The position numbers and the translations under genes are program-made. Source: Symbiodinium kawagutii (taxonomy: Eukaryota; Sar; Dinophyceae; Suessiales; Symbiodiniaceae). Taken from it: a DNA stretch of 64,000 nucleotides. The stretch covers positions 257,339-321,338 of the forward strand of contig VSDK01022274.1 of the NCBI GenBank assembly GCA_009767595.1. The letters are read 5' to 3'. The notes under the pieces are model-generated. The model was not told the origin of the DNA. It saw only the letters and a program-made list of their open reading frames with translations, and did no database searches. Shown here piece by piece: positions 20,370 through 31,700 of the stretch. Within the stretch, counting starts at the first letter, position 1, and every line of letters starts with the position of its first letter.

Positions 20370-20705
20370 AACATTTTGCAAAAACTAAATTTGAAGATGT
20401 ACCTTTCAGGAAATAGATTTCAAGTTCTTCCTTTCAGACACTAGATTTCAAAGTGTGCCTTGCTGAAGCTGAATTCGAACATGTATTTTTCAAAAAGCTA
20501 GATTTGAAAAGAGTGCTTTTTCAATAACTGAATTTGCAATAGTGTTTTTCAGACAGAAGCTAGATTCGATAGGATGTTTTTGAGAAGCTACATGTGAAAG
20601 TGTATTTTTTCAGAGCTAGATTTGACAGAAGGCCTTCAGAAGCTAGATCCGAAAGTGTGCCTTTCAAAAGATGGATTTGAAATAGTGCCTTTGAAGGGAA
20701 AAAAT
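20370..20705. repeat. Degenerate minisatellite, about 30-bp unit
   Basis: About ten drifting copies of a unit containing GAAGCTAGATTTGAAAGTGT and CCTTTCAG. Confidence 0.7.
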
Positions 20706-21420
20706 ATTTAGCAGAAGATGCATGTGAGAAAATAAGTTTGAAAAGGCACCAAGTAGATTGGAAACGATCCCGGGCAGAGGGTGTAGCAAAGGGAGTACAG
20801 GCCAGCAGCAACACCAAAGGCTAGGGAGGGATTTTTTTGGGGTGCCACGCTGGCATCTTTTGGGGTTGGGAATTCAGCTCCCAAGCCTACGCAACTTGGC
20901 CTTGCCCTGCTTGTGTGGCTCCATCTTCTTGCTTGCAGAAAAATCACACACGCATTTCCAATCTAGTACCACATTCAAATTCAGACTTTGGTTTTCGCGA
21001 GGGCCTGACAGCGCGGTTCTTTCACAAGGGCTCTTACGAGCCCTGTGAGCTGGCAATTTCTTATTGGGGAAAAAGAAGGGCGCACAGCAATGTCAATTTG
21101 TGTTTTTCCCTATTGGGGCGAACTTTTGAAACACCTTTTGAAGACAAATTTTTGTCATTTTTCCGGGTTTTTTCCTTTTTTCTTGTACTCCTTCCTTTGC
21201 TTTCTTTCCCCTTTCTTGGCTTCTAGGGTTTTCTTTCCTTGCCTTTATGTTTTTTGCTTCAATGTGTTTTTTTTTTCGCCCCTGCCTCTTTGTCGCTTGT
21301 TTCTTTGCAAGTTGTTGCCACCGGGTCAAAAAGGGAATGTGCCGCGGCGCACATTTTACAAGTGGCGTTGTCGAGGTGAGGCGGAGGGTGGAGCGGGTCT
21401 ATTAACATGCGCTTGCGCTT
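20706..21420. other. Unassigned interior of the composite element
   Basis: Unique-looking sequence with a T-rich stretch at about 21150-21310. Open frames of up to 129 residues exist on the plus strand (20837-21226), but they are Phe/Leu-rich because of the T tract and I do not recognise them. Confidence 0.4.
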
Positions 21421-21429
21421 GCTAGGAAT

Positions 21430-21870
21430 GCTGCTGCTACGTCGTCAAGGGCTTTGCTGGTACGTTCGGGTATGTTGACGTGGGTTTGCGTTTCCTTCGT
21501 GAAATGGATGCTGCGTGAAGGGATGTGATGGTTTGTTGACGTTGGCTTGCATTTGCTTCAGGAAGTGGATGCTACGTGAAGGATCGTCAAGGGATGTGCT
21601 GGTATGTTGACGTTGGCTTGCGCTTGCTAGGGCGTCGATGCTGCCGTGCGGTTGGTTGATGAAGTGGATGCTACGTGAAGGAATGCGCTGGTATGTTGGC
21701 CGGCACTTGCTAAGAATGTTGATGCTACGCGAAAGGAAAACGCCGGTACGTTCCGGTATGTGGACGTGGGTTTGCATTTCCTTCGTGAAATGGATGGTGC
21801 GTGAAGGGATGTGATGGTATGTTGATGTTGGCTTGCGCTTGCTTGATGAGATGAACGCCATGTGAAGGAG
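21430..21870. repeat. Minisatellite, about 70-bp unit
   Basis: About six imperfect copies of a unit with GGTATGTTGACGTTGGCTTG, CGCTTGCT and GGATGCTACGTGAAGG. Confidence 0.75.
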
Positions 21871-21961
21871 CAGTGGCTTTGGGTGGGGCGGGGTGGGTGC
21901 GGAAAGGTGGGGTGATGGGTCTACAAACGTTTGCTCGCGCGTCCTTTACAAATCTTAACAA

Positions 21962-22180
21962 GATGCCATCCGGCCATCTGGCCATCGTCCGGCCATCCGG
22001 CCATCCGGCCATCCGGCGCCATCCGGCCATCCGGCGCCATCCGGCCAGCCGGCCATCCGGCCATCCGGCCATCCGCCCATCCGGGCATCCGGCCATCCGG
22101 CCGGCCATCCAGCCATCCGGCCATCTGGCCGGCCACCCGGCCATCCGGCCATCCGGCCATCCGGCCATCCGGCCACATGT
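21962..22180. repeat. GGCCATCC satellite array 2
   Basis: Same unit and orientation as array 1, slightly more degenerate (GGCGCCATCC insertions). Confidence 0.95.
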
Positions 22181-22218
22181 CCGGCCACACACGAAAAAAG
22201 TCTATCGCCTAGTTTACC

Positions 22219-22685
22219 ACAGGGTAATGGGTAACCGTTAAAGTTAATACAGTAGTGGTCAGTGTCAATCAAAACATGCTTAGTCACTATCAACAAGTGA
22301 TGGTTGATTTGGTAAATAAATGTTAGTAGACTATATTAATAGGGTAGTAGCGTTTGTGAATTAACCATTATTGTTGACCAATTTTGGTCACCATAAACTA
22401 AGAGTTGTGAATATCGATTCTCTATGTTCAGTGCTAGCAATTGCCAATAGCAATTAACATCAGTTTACAGTTTACAGCTGCTAGTGTTGATTGATATTGC
22501 TGTGTATCGATTAATGTTCATCAATACTGGTCAGTGGTGATGATAGTTCGACGATAGTTCGACTGATCACAATCATGACCAATTAATCAACTATTGTTTT
22601 AACAAAAATATCTACTGGGCAGCTATTATGCTGATAAAAGGAATGATCAGATGATGGTTAACTATTTTTGTGTAGGATCGTATTG
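22219..22685. other. AT-rich non-coding stretch
   Basis: Low-complexity sequence with words such as GTTGATTGATATT. No gene or clear repeat unit seen. Confidence 0.5.
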
Positions 22686-22689
22686 GACT

Positions 22690-22920
22690 AGAAGTGGTCT
22701 GGCAGTACGCGAGTAGATTAGTAGTAGACGAGTAGTAGACTAGTGGTAGAGTACTAGTAGATTCGTAGACTCGTGGACTAGTAGACTATCAGACTGGTAG
22801 CCTTGTAGACTAGTAGGCTCGTAGACTAGTAGACTATCAGACTAGTAGACTTGTTAGTAGGCCAGAAAGTAAAGTATTAATAGACTAGTAGACTGGTAGA
22901 CTCATAGACTAGTAGACTAG
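22690..22920. repeat. GACTAGTAGACT array
   Basis: Degenerate tandem and inverted repeats of AGTAGACTAGTAGAC. A short continuation appears at 23337-23370, after the coding-like segment. Confidence 0.85.
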
Positions 22921-22934
22921 CTGCCACAGCTCAG

Positions 22935-23193
22935 GATGATGGAGTCCGAAGCGATGGTGCTGCGGATCTAGCGGTTGTAGGCAACGACCAAAAGCCTGGT
23001 GCCGTGGAAGGCACACGAACCCCGTCTGCCAGAAATGCGGCGCTGGAAGAGTTGCCCTGTATAATCTTCCCTTTTCGCTGCCGAATTAGCCGTTGTGGTT
23101 CGGCAGTGTGTGCGTAGATCGTTTAGATCGTTGCTTCCAATGGCAGAAGTGGATGGTAGCGGCACAAGACAAAGGCACAAAAGACTTCAAGAG
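22935..23193 (+). CDS. Candidate exon(s) embedded in the ACTAGT array
   Basis: Not recognised. After the acceptor CTCAG (ending 22934) one frame is open to 23114 and reads GVRSDGAADLAVVGNDQKPG and later LEELPCIIFPFRC. It is compatible in phase with the end of the 17041-17138 exon. A second reading starts at ATG 23140, MAEVDGSGTRQRHKRLQE, and stops at a good donor, GTGCGT, at 23194; that frame stays open to 23361. The segment is unlike its repeat surroundings. It may be one exon followed by the first exon of another gene, or a broken copy. Confidence 0.35.
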
Positions 23194-23370
23194 GTGCGTA
23201 CATTTGCACCTGTTACTACTCCCGTCCCTCCCAAAAGGGGCGAGAGTGAAAAGGTTGAACAAGCCATTCCTGTGCGACACCTGAAGCACGAAGATGCGCA
23301 GATGAGTGAGTCTGACATAAGGCCAGTAGAGTTTTTGCAGACTAGTAGACCCACAGACTAGTAGAGTACC

Positions 23371-24715
23371 AATACATGATTATAACAATAACAAGCCTTG
23401 ATTAGTGGTTTTTAGTTGATGGTGTTCAGTAACGCCCGAAGTCTTGAAGAATTTGCTTGATTTCCCAGTGGAACAGGAGTGGGCCTCATAAAACAGGGCC
23501 AGGGGTCCAGAAAACTGACGCAACGCGCCGCAGCTGCGCACTAGAACAGCCAGGTGGCTGGCTGAGCAGCTGACCAACCAACGTCATGGGGGACAACACC
23601 AACAAACTCGTGGGGAAAACGAAGGTTAATGATGACCAACCAACATGAATGATGGTTAATGAGCAACAAACTATAGGGAAAACCGCCTGGATAATGATAG
23701 GGGAATCAAGGGCATAGGGTGAACTGACGCACTGCCAGGTACAGATACTGTGAAGGAAGACCCTGAGTGTGGAGCCAAGAAGAGGGTGATGTCAAGTGGC
23801 AGTTGCTTAGAGCTTGCGCTGGTACGTGCGGATCATATCAATAATGTCATTATATTTGTAGTGGGTTCTCCAAATAGGGAACTGCCCAGATCACCCTGTA
23901 ATGATCGTTTTGAGTAATAAACCAATCAGTGCTTTGGGGGCCCCTCCAGATGGTTGAAATAAGATGATAGGGGATTGTAATGATAGAGAACCCATGATTT
24001 ATTGTTGAAAACTAAAAACAATGGATGAGTTGGGGGCACCCCTATTTTGAGAAGCACCCAAATAAAGAATGGTTGATGATGGTTGATATTTGGATATGAT
24101 GGTTATTGCCACAAACTTTGTGATGCTTGATGATTGGTTAATGACGGTGATAACCATCTCCATAGCCGTATTAGTAAGAATGGTTGTTGGCGGATAATGA
24201 TCGATTATAGTCAAGATGCTTGTTCATGATAGTGATGGTCAATACGATTGATGGAGTTGATGGTCAATAATACTCTTAATGAAGTTGATGGCCAAGGTCA
24301 ATACTATTGATTGTTGCGGATTGGATCCATAGCCATCAGTACTAGCCATTGGCAATGACTGTTGTTCATGATGGTAGTACTGATGATGGCTGCTGATGCT
24401 AATGGTTTGGATCGAGAACCGTCATAGAGTGGATCCGACTATCAGCTACATCTCCCAGGCTGGTAAATGATCTTATTGAACGGGGGGATATCTAACATCA
24501 ATTTCAGGAGTAGCAATGAAGTTTGTCAGACTGTAAGCAAGCCAGATTGTTTTTCTACAAAGGATGTGCATCAAGTATTGGTAATCTTTGATAAGCTGAT
24601 ACAGCACTTTCCAATCAAAGATGAACCGGTGATGTTCGGAGTGAAGTTGCACTAGTACCATTAGTGTTGTAGTTTGCAACCTGCAGTGCAACCAGGTCAC
24701 CAACGAGGCTAGCAC
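23371..24715. other. Low-complexity stretch without a recognised gene
   Basis: Holds a family C-like fragment at about 23640-23740, family B-like arms near 23865 and 24028-24058, and GT-rich GTTGATGATGG sequence. A stretch at 24450-24700 is less repetitive but has no convincing frame. Confidence 0.5.
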
Positions 24716-25253
24716 GTGCTGTCATGGATCGAACGCCAAGAGGGGCCGCCTCTAAGCGCCCGTTCCGGGGCCGAAGGAAAATTTATTGCTGCCACGTTCC
24801 CATTGGCCATGCAGGAACTTCAGGCGTCAGCGGACTCCATGCGGAGCAAGGTCTTCTTCCAGCGTCCATTTCAAGGCCGCTGTCGGCGCTGCAGAGGCCC
24901 TTCAAAATGGCCGGCGCCCAATCTGCACATTGCTTGTGGTGCCTGCTGGCCGGCCCCTCTTCGTGAAAACTTGATGATTCTCCTGAACCATGGCAACCCA
25001 GTGGCTCAACCCAAGCAAGTTGACTCTAATCCATTCATGCGCAAGCATTGCAAGGGGAAGACAGAGTTGCGGTCTGAGGATGGTGAGTACCTCCAGCTGT
25101 CAGACACCGCTGTCTCAGACACCCCAGCAGATTTGTCCCAAGCTGTCAGAGACCTAGCGAGGGCCCACTGTTTTACTCAGAGGAGAATCAGCACACCGTT
25201 TTCCCGCCCAACCTCCCCCCGTCGCAGAAGAAGCAGAAAACAAAGAAGGAGAG
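24716..25253 (+). CDS. Unknown Cys/His-containing protein, probable exon
   Basis: One frame is open from upstream to 25294. It contains CRRCRGPSKWPAPN followed by LHIACGAC, a C-x2-C ... C-x2-C pattern able to hold zinc, and a helical stretch DLSQAVRDLARA. The exon may end at 25253 before GTAATT. Over the last 100 bases a second frame looks better (EGPLFYSEENQHTVFPPN, then PPSQKKQKTKKER, a nuclear-signal-like basic run), which suggests a 1-base frameshift near 25155. A third frame leads in phase into a downstream Cys cluster at 25360. No family recognised. It may be a decaying gene copy. Confidence 0.4.
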
Positions 25254-25350
25254 GTAATTCCAAATCAAAATCCAATTTTCGAGCCCAAGCTTGATCAATT
25301 TTCCGACGCCGAGGGAAAAAAAACATTCTTTCTCACTACGCTTTTTGCAG

Positions 25351-25440
25351 CCTGCTTTCTGCCACTACTGCAAATGCCAAACCTGCCGACCGCAAGAGCC
25401 AAGCCATTGGGACTGCACTGATTTGCGGGCCTTGACGATC
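25351..25440 (+). CDS. Candidate terminal exon, Cys-rich
   Basis: Follows the pyrimidine-rich acceptor CTTTTTGCAG, which ends at 25350. One frame reads PAFCHYCKCQTCRPQEPSHW then DC and stops at TGA near 25438. The C-x2-C-x-C-x2-C cluster suggests metal binding. Whether it joins 24716-25253 in the right frame is unresolved. Confidence 0.35.
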
Positions 25441-26878
25441 TGAACCATGTTTTCACCATCATTTGCATTAAATGCTAATGTTCTTTCATGGTTGCCAATG
25501 TTTTTTGCTTTTGCGATTGTTGATTATACTACTTTTCACCAGTGGCAGAAGTTTTGTAAGCATCATTACCAAGTCTCTTGATTGTCCAAGCGATCCATTG
25601 GCCAACAGTAGAGCCCAGGCAACATCAACCAACAGGAGAGGTTAGCCTACGTGAAACCTAGTCGGTAATCATGGTTAGATGTGCTTGATCTTGTTTAAGC
25701 AGTTTATCATGATTCCAGTTTCTTTTCTGACTTTCAGTGCCACCAGCAGTCACGAACATGTCTCAATTTTCGCGTCGCGGGTCGTTCGCTTTGAAGCCCC
25801 TGGCGAAAGACCATCAGCGGAGTAGGCAGAAGGCAGACCATTTGCGACATCAATAAGCCTTTCGGTTATTTATTACTGCGATCCAAGTGGCTGTGTTGAT
25901 TTCATGTATGGGAAAATAACAAACTAGAATAGGGGATATACTAACTAATTCTCTCACTGTGGGCAAATATAAAGCAACAAAATTTGTTTTGACAAATGAA
26001 CATTCCGACAGTTGGAATAGTTTCGTCATCAATGAGATTTTCGCCCAGGGGTAAAAGCTATTGACCCAAGGCCACATAGGCTGTCGTTAACCATTCAGCA
26101 TCACTACCCTTTGACTATGAACACTACTACACATGATGATTTGTTCATGTAATTTGTTTAGCTAACAATTACATCATAAACGAATAGGTTGATTTGTGAG
26201 CACAAAATAACATGTGGAATATTTATGTATAGTTGTATAACCATCATTTACTGTCATTTTTCTTTTTTATTGCAATACATTTGCATTATCCCATATGAAC
26301 GACCATTGCTTCTTTGTTTTCAAAATTGCCCATGTTACTGGATAGAGTTGATAGCTAAGGTTTAGTTTCGGTATCAACACTACTAGCCCGATGGTGAAAA
26401 GAAAAATCCGGATGTTTCATTCAGTTGCACAATTATTGTCATAAAGTTGATCATCAAACCAATTTTGGATCCCAATACAAAGATAGTCCTGGTTGATGCT
26501 TAGTTGCCAGTTAAGACAGTATCCATACGAGCTCAAAGTTTTTATATCAGCTAAAGGCTTCGTGTCGGCTGAAGGCTTTTATACCAGCTGAGGGTTTATG
26601 TATCAGAAGATTTTTTTATGTCAGGTTAAGGCTTATATATCAGCTGAAGGCGAATATTGATATACCACTGAAACAGATTCTGATAATCATTTTGGTGTAT
26701 CAATGTAAGCCTGTTTTTGTTTTAATCCGATGGCATATCATTACATGATGATACTGTGATAGTTAACTGGCTGGTGATCTTGTCCCATGTCAACCCATTT
26801 CAGCCCGTTTCACGTTTTAACCCCTTTGAATAGCAGGATATAGTAGCACAATGCTACTACCAGGTGTATGTTTTTCAG
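25441..26878. other. AT-rich stretch without a recognised gene
   Basis: Moderately repetitive. It contains a local tandem repeat at about 26540-26660 (TATCAGCTGAAGGCTT variants). No gene seen. Confidence 0.5.
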
Positions 26879-27015
26879 GTTCGTCCGCATAGCTCAGGCC
26901 TTGCAACGAACATCCCTGTCTCTATCATTGCCGTTTCAAGGACGACTCCACTGTGCATCCGTGGTTCCACCCCCGGTTGAAAATGAAACTTACCACTTTC
27001 CGAATTCTGCAGACA
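26879..27015 (+). CDS. Candidate exon
   Basis: Preceded by the acceptor TTTTTCAG and followed by a GACAG|GTCAGG donor. One frame is open throughout and reads FVRIAQALQRTSLSLSLPFQ then ENETYHFPNSADR. No family recognised. Confidence 0.3.
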
Positions 27016-28665
27016 GGTCAGGTTTGGTCATGGTTTGATGTAATACAGTGATGTTGGTCATGTGAGTCACAGTTTCTTTTGATTAAACAATACATTAACG
27101 GTTGGTTATGATGACTGTGTTTGTTGTCCAAAGTATTATCCAATCACCCCGAGTTCTATCGTATAATAATTGCATCACGTTGCATCACATCGAGACGTGT
27201 ACCGTTTATGCTTAATACCTTTGATTTGTACGTTGGTTCAAGCAACGAACATTTGGCATCCATTCAACATTTTGTTTATGTCTCATCATCGTACAGTTGT
27301 TCCTAATCTGATGTAAGATACTCCTGGTTCGACAGGGTGTTCATTTCTTGGATGCTGATCTGGATTTGCATGGCTGGTGCTTGGGAGCGGTATGGACCAA
27401 GTGAGTTCAGGGTACCCAAACTCGCGTGGCTTCCTTTCGAACAGGAACTACAGCAGTTGATTACCTCCATGATCATCACAGGTAGTCGATGATCGGATGA
27501 CATGAATCTTCTGGTGAAGATGGAGAAATCGATCTGGGAAAGCCAACTATCATCGTTGGTCAAAAGAAGGTTTTTCAACGTCGATTTTCCCAGCACCCGT
27601 AATCAAACACCGGAAACATGGGGACAATGTCTACAGATGATCTGGTGGTCTCTTTAAATTTGGAACTCCTGAGATCATCCAATACATTGTATTTGTCATT
27701 TAGAGTAACAAGCCACCCTTGTAGCTGGTATATCTCCTATTGGTTATTATCCCCTTGTCAATCAACTGTTGACCACTTTTCACCATGCATAAACCATCCA
27801 TAACTCTGGGGTCCGCCTTAAGATACCACCTCACATGCTCCAAATCTACGTGGCAACTCTGCAGGTGCTGATAGACCAGCCACATTAGTGACAACCATTG
27901 TCCCCGTCGCAGCGTGGTTGCCTTTCGCCAGTGCCCGGCTGGATGATGGGAACTTTGTATAACTGGACACGGCAGTTCGAAAAGATCAACCACTTCAGAG
28001 TCAGGTGAATCCTCCTGGTTGGTGTTTTTTTTTTTACATTTTTGATGTTCCTTCGTATTTTTTAAACAAATGCTTGGTTGACAAATATTTCTCATATGGA
28101 TTGAAACCACCAACCAGGCCATCATTATGGTGATGACTTACCATCGATTAGCCAATGATCTTTTTGAAGTACAACGATTAATCATGTTGAAACTCTGCAA
28201 AGCACTATATGACCATTATCATTTCGCCACAATGAGCTAACCATCAAGTAACTGTCATGAATTCATCGTATAGCATGAATGCATATATTCGCGGTATTTC
28301 AACCATAGACATTACCATTCACCATTTCTAAGTATGATTAACCAGCAATTCAGCATAGTAAACACATGTAAACACCATTAACACTACCTATTCTTCAACC
28401 ATTGAATAGTCCATCACGTAACCATCAATTGCTCATCAAGAATCATCCTGAATCATCACTCACCAGCTTCTTAGCCATCATTCACCATCGATTCACCATT
28501 GATTCCCCTCAGATCCACCATAGATTCATAGATGCACCATTGATTCACCACAGATTCACCATAAATTCACTATAGATCCAGCTTGCCATCATCCATCATC
28601 CGCCATAGATTCACCATGGCTTCACCTTAGATCCGCCCTAGCTTCACCCTCACCCCTCACCCCAG
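27016..28665. other. Intergenic or intronic stretch
   Basis: A weak coding-like piece at about 27340-27480 (AWERYGPSEFRVPKLAWLPF on the plus strand) and a family D palindrome at about 28014-28118. From 28380 to 28660 the sequence is a CACCAT/GATTCACC array leading into the next exon. Confidence 0.4.
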
Positions 28666-28742
28666 GAGCAGGTCATCGAAGGTGCGTGCAGTGCAGATTG
28701 CGGCGGTGGCGTGCGGATGCGCAGGAAGAGGCGACCCCCCGG
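28666..28742 (+). CDS. TSP1 exon a
   Basis: After acceptor CCCCAG, reading EQVIEGACSADCGGGVRMRR then KRRPPG. This is the clearest TSP1 core in the window: C-x3-C-G-G-G followed by alternating Arg. Donor GTGAGG at 28743, phase 2. CACCAT-rich sequence precedes it and GATGGTGAAG-rich sequence follows. Confidence 0.75.
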
Positions 28743-31700
28743 GTGAGGTGCTGAAGCGATGGTGAAGCTATGGTGGATGGCTGTGGTAGGCTGGATGTGT
28801 GGTGAATTGATGGGGAATATGTGGTGAATCTGTGGTGGATCTATGAATCTATGGTGGATCTGAGGTGAAGCAATGGTGAAGCTATGCTGAAATCTATGGT
28901 GAAATCTATGGCTAATCAGCTGGTGAGTGATGTAATCTGTAGTGAATCTATGGTGGGTGATGATTGAGGATGAGTCTTATTGATTCTTGAGAGGGCATTA
29001 TATATAATGGGTAACGAATGGGTTATTTAGCGGACTGTCAAACAATGTGTAATTACCTAGTGGTGATGGTGAATTGCTGGCTAATGATGCTTCATGATGA
29101 TTACTGATGGTGAATGGTATTGGTTATGGTTGAAATATGATTGGCTCATGGTATTTGATGAATTCACGGCTGATGGTTGCTTGATGGTTAGTTGATGCTC
29201 AATGATGGTTCATGATGGCTATGGTCAGTTCATGGTACATGACAATGCATGTAATGAATGGCTGATTGATGGTATAAATGGCAAATTGATGTTTACTTGA
29301 TGGCTAATCATCACCATAGTTATGGGATTTCATCATCAAACCAACCTGGCTCTGAAGTGGTTAATGTTAGGTATCGCTGATGGTTACCGTTGGTTCTCGT
29401 TGGTTGTCATTGGTTATCATTGGTTATTGTTGGTTATCGTTGGTTACTGTTGGTGCTCGTTGGTTACTGTTGGTTAGCCTGGTTCTCGCTGGCTATTGTT
29501 GGTTGACCTGGTTAATGTTGGTTTATGTTGGTTCATGTCGGAGCCAAAATGGCATTGATCATGAACGTTTAATAATAGGGTGGTCATATTTACCACTACT
29601 AGATAATACTTAATTAACAATAGTGGTTAATCAAATCAACCATAGTTTCGACCATTCATTGACCACCATATATCAACAGACGGCTGGCTGACCACCAGCC
29701 ACACGATTCATGGTGGTTAATTGTTAGTGATGCTAACAACCATGACTGTTGAATTATTGTGAAGTAGCATCGAACCAATTGATCAACCACCATCAACCAC
29801 CATTGACAACAACTGAGCATTGTTTAGGAAGGTTGGTTAACTACATCATTAGGGATATACCAGCAACACTGGGCTAATGAGGAAGAATACGGACATAACT
29901 GGGTAAACCATACTAGAGCAATAGTTGTTGCTCAACGGCCATAGCTCAGGTGAATGGCTAATGGATTATTTTTCCTTTCTGAGTTAATGTGGTAAAATGC
30001 TCAATTAACGGGGCAGCAACAATCATCAAGACTGCGGCTGTGCCAACAATAGTGACACTTGATGGTTGATTGCAGTTGCTACGGGATAAGGTGGTTAAGA
30101 ATCATGTCTAAGAATGGCAGATGATGGTGCATGCTGGTGACCGTTGGCTTGCTTGCTGGCTGGCTGGCTGGCCTGACAAGAGCAATAGCATTCATTTGGC
30201 CATGGGTCAATATTAATCAACCAATTTCATGGGGGATAACCACCAACAATAAATAGGGAAAACAATGGTTAATGATGGGGAACCAGGGGGACTAAGGGTT
30301 TTGACCCACTGCCATTTAGGATTGACAAAATCACAATTACAACTACAATGACCAAGAAAACAGCATCAGGAACATCAACATCCTGAACACTAAATCCAAA
30401 ACATCACCAGTTGTGGAATCCTGACACCAGGGGGACCTGTAGCCACCAGAACGGATCAGTGAAGCAACCTGCATTTCGGTCGCAGGTTTTACATCGACGG
30501 GGACAACTTCCACTTGTGCCCGCAGATGGGTGTCGCTGGGCTCTACAGCATGTATGGTGAGGCTGCATGGCTGATTGGTTTCAAGAAGTCATGCTACTGG
30601 CTGGTGGTGATGGTTGATAATGGTTGAGGAGAGATTTTTGAGGGATAATAACTAGCAAAAATAATAGTCAAACAACTCCAGTTGGTATGTTAACTGGCTG
30701 TTGGAGGGGGGAGGGAGCAAGGCCAGGAGCCAGGGGTACCCGTTGTGAAAACGTCTTTTGATTTCGGCCGGCGGAGTCCAGAAGCTACCAGGAGAAGTCT
30801 AACCAAATGCTAGAAAGTTAGATCCATCACCCACAATGGACTAATTATGATTAAACTGGTTACTAAGGTTACTATCGTTTGGTTAATCTCATATTTATGG
30901 GTGATTATGGATATTAGATAGTAACTCATCACCAATTTATGATTAAACTGGTGGTGGTTTATTAAGAGTTCGATCTCGCATCATTTGGTTTGCAAGGGGT
31001 ATCCTAACCTACCATTTCAAGGGCCTCGACAATCGCATCTCGCATAGGACGTCTTCCAGAGATCATGGATGGATTGTTACAGAACTTGAATTGCAGTGTA
31101 GTGTCCACCCCCTTTCTAAACTCAGCTTTTCAAATCTGCATAAACTTCCATGTATGTTGATGAGCATTTACCACATAACTGCCAGCAATGCCTCACGACA
31201 ATTGCCATACCAACATATCCCAAACTACTGCAGTGATTGGTCGATAGCAGTTCTTGAAAAGGCAGAGATTGATGTTGCCCCTTGGGCCAAGCCACAACTG
31301 TGGTAAGGCCTAATTAGCCGTTATTGTCCATGCAATGTGGGTTGATGTTCAACCAACCAGCCTCCAAAACCAAGGAGAAGACATCTCAGACGGGCAATGT
31401 GGATCTATTGTTTGTCGATGTGGTGGTTTCTCAAAATAGGGGACCCAAAAAAGAATGTTTTAAATGGTGATAATTGAAAGGGTAATAAACTGATTGATTT
31501 GGGGGTTCACGATTTTGGGAAATAGTCACCTACGATCCCACACACTACATAGTTTGATCTCAAGCAACTGCCAAGTTAGAAACGGGTCTGAGTGGCGCAC
31601 GCTGAATCAATGCCACCAATAGTTGGGTCATCGTTTACCCGTACTAATGTGCCAAACATTGTTGACCCTTCTTAGGCAGTCTACTTGGCTAATCCCTCTG

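Larger units (their letters stand above)
20032..22209. mobile_element. Composite repeat element with 9-bp target duplications
   Basis: Flanked by TAGTTTACC at 20023-20031 and 22210-22218. Joining the flanks rebuilds an uninterrupted family A repeat end, so this is an insertion. The ends are weak inverted repeats: GACTTTTTCTGCAT on the left, and GACTTTTTTCGTGT on the right when read in reverse complement. Inside are a GGCCATCC array, a minisatellite of about 30 bp, unassigned sequence, a minisatellite of about 70 bp and a second GGCCATCC array. A 9-bp duplication fits Mutator-like transposons, but no transposase is present, so it would be non-autonomous. Confidence 0.6.

Noticed and set aside
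20018-20388. Open frames of 108-143 residues on both strands (RPSGHPAI repeats)
   Set aside because: They are translations of the 8-bp GGCCATCC array, which has no stop in any frame; the same occurs at 21725-22296.
22690-22920. CRISPR-like array
   Set aside because: The GACTAGTAGAC words are not separated by unique spacers and the genome is eukaryotic.
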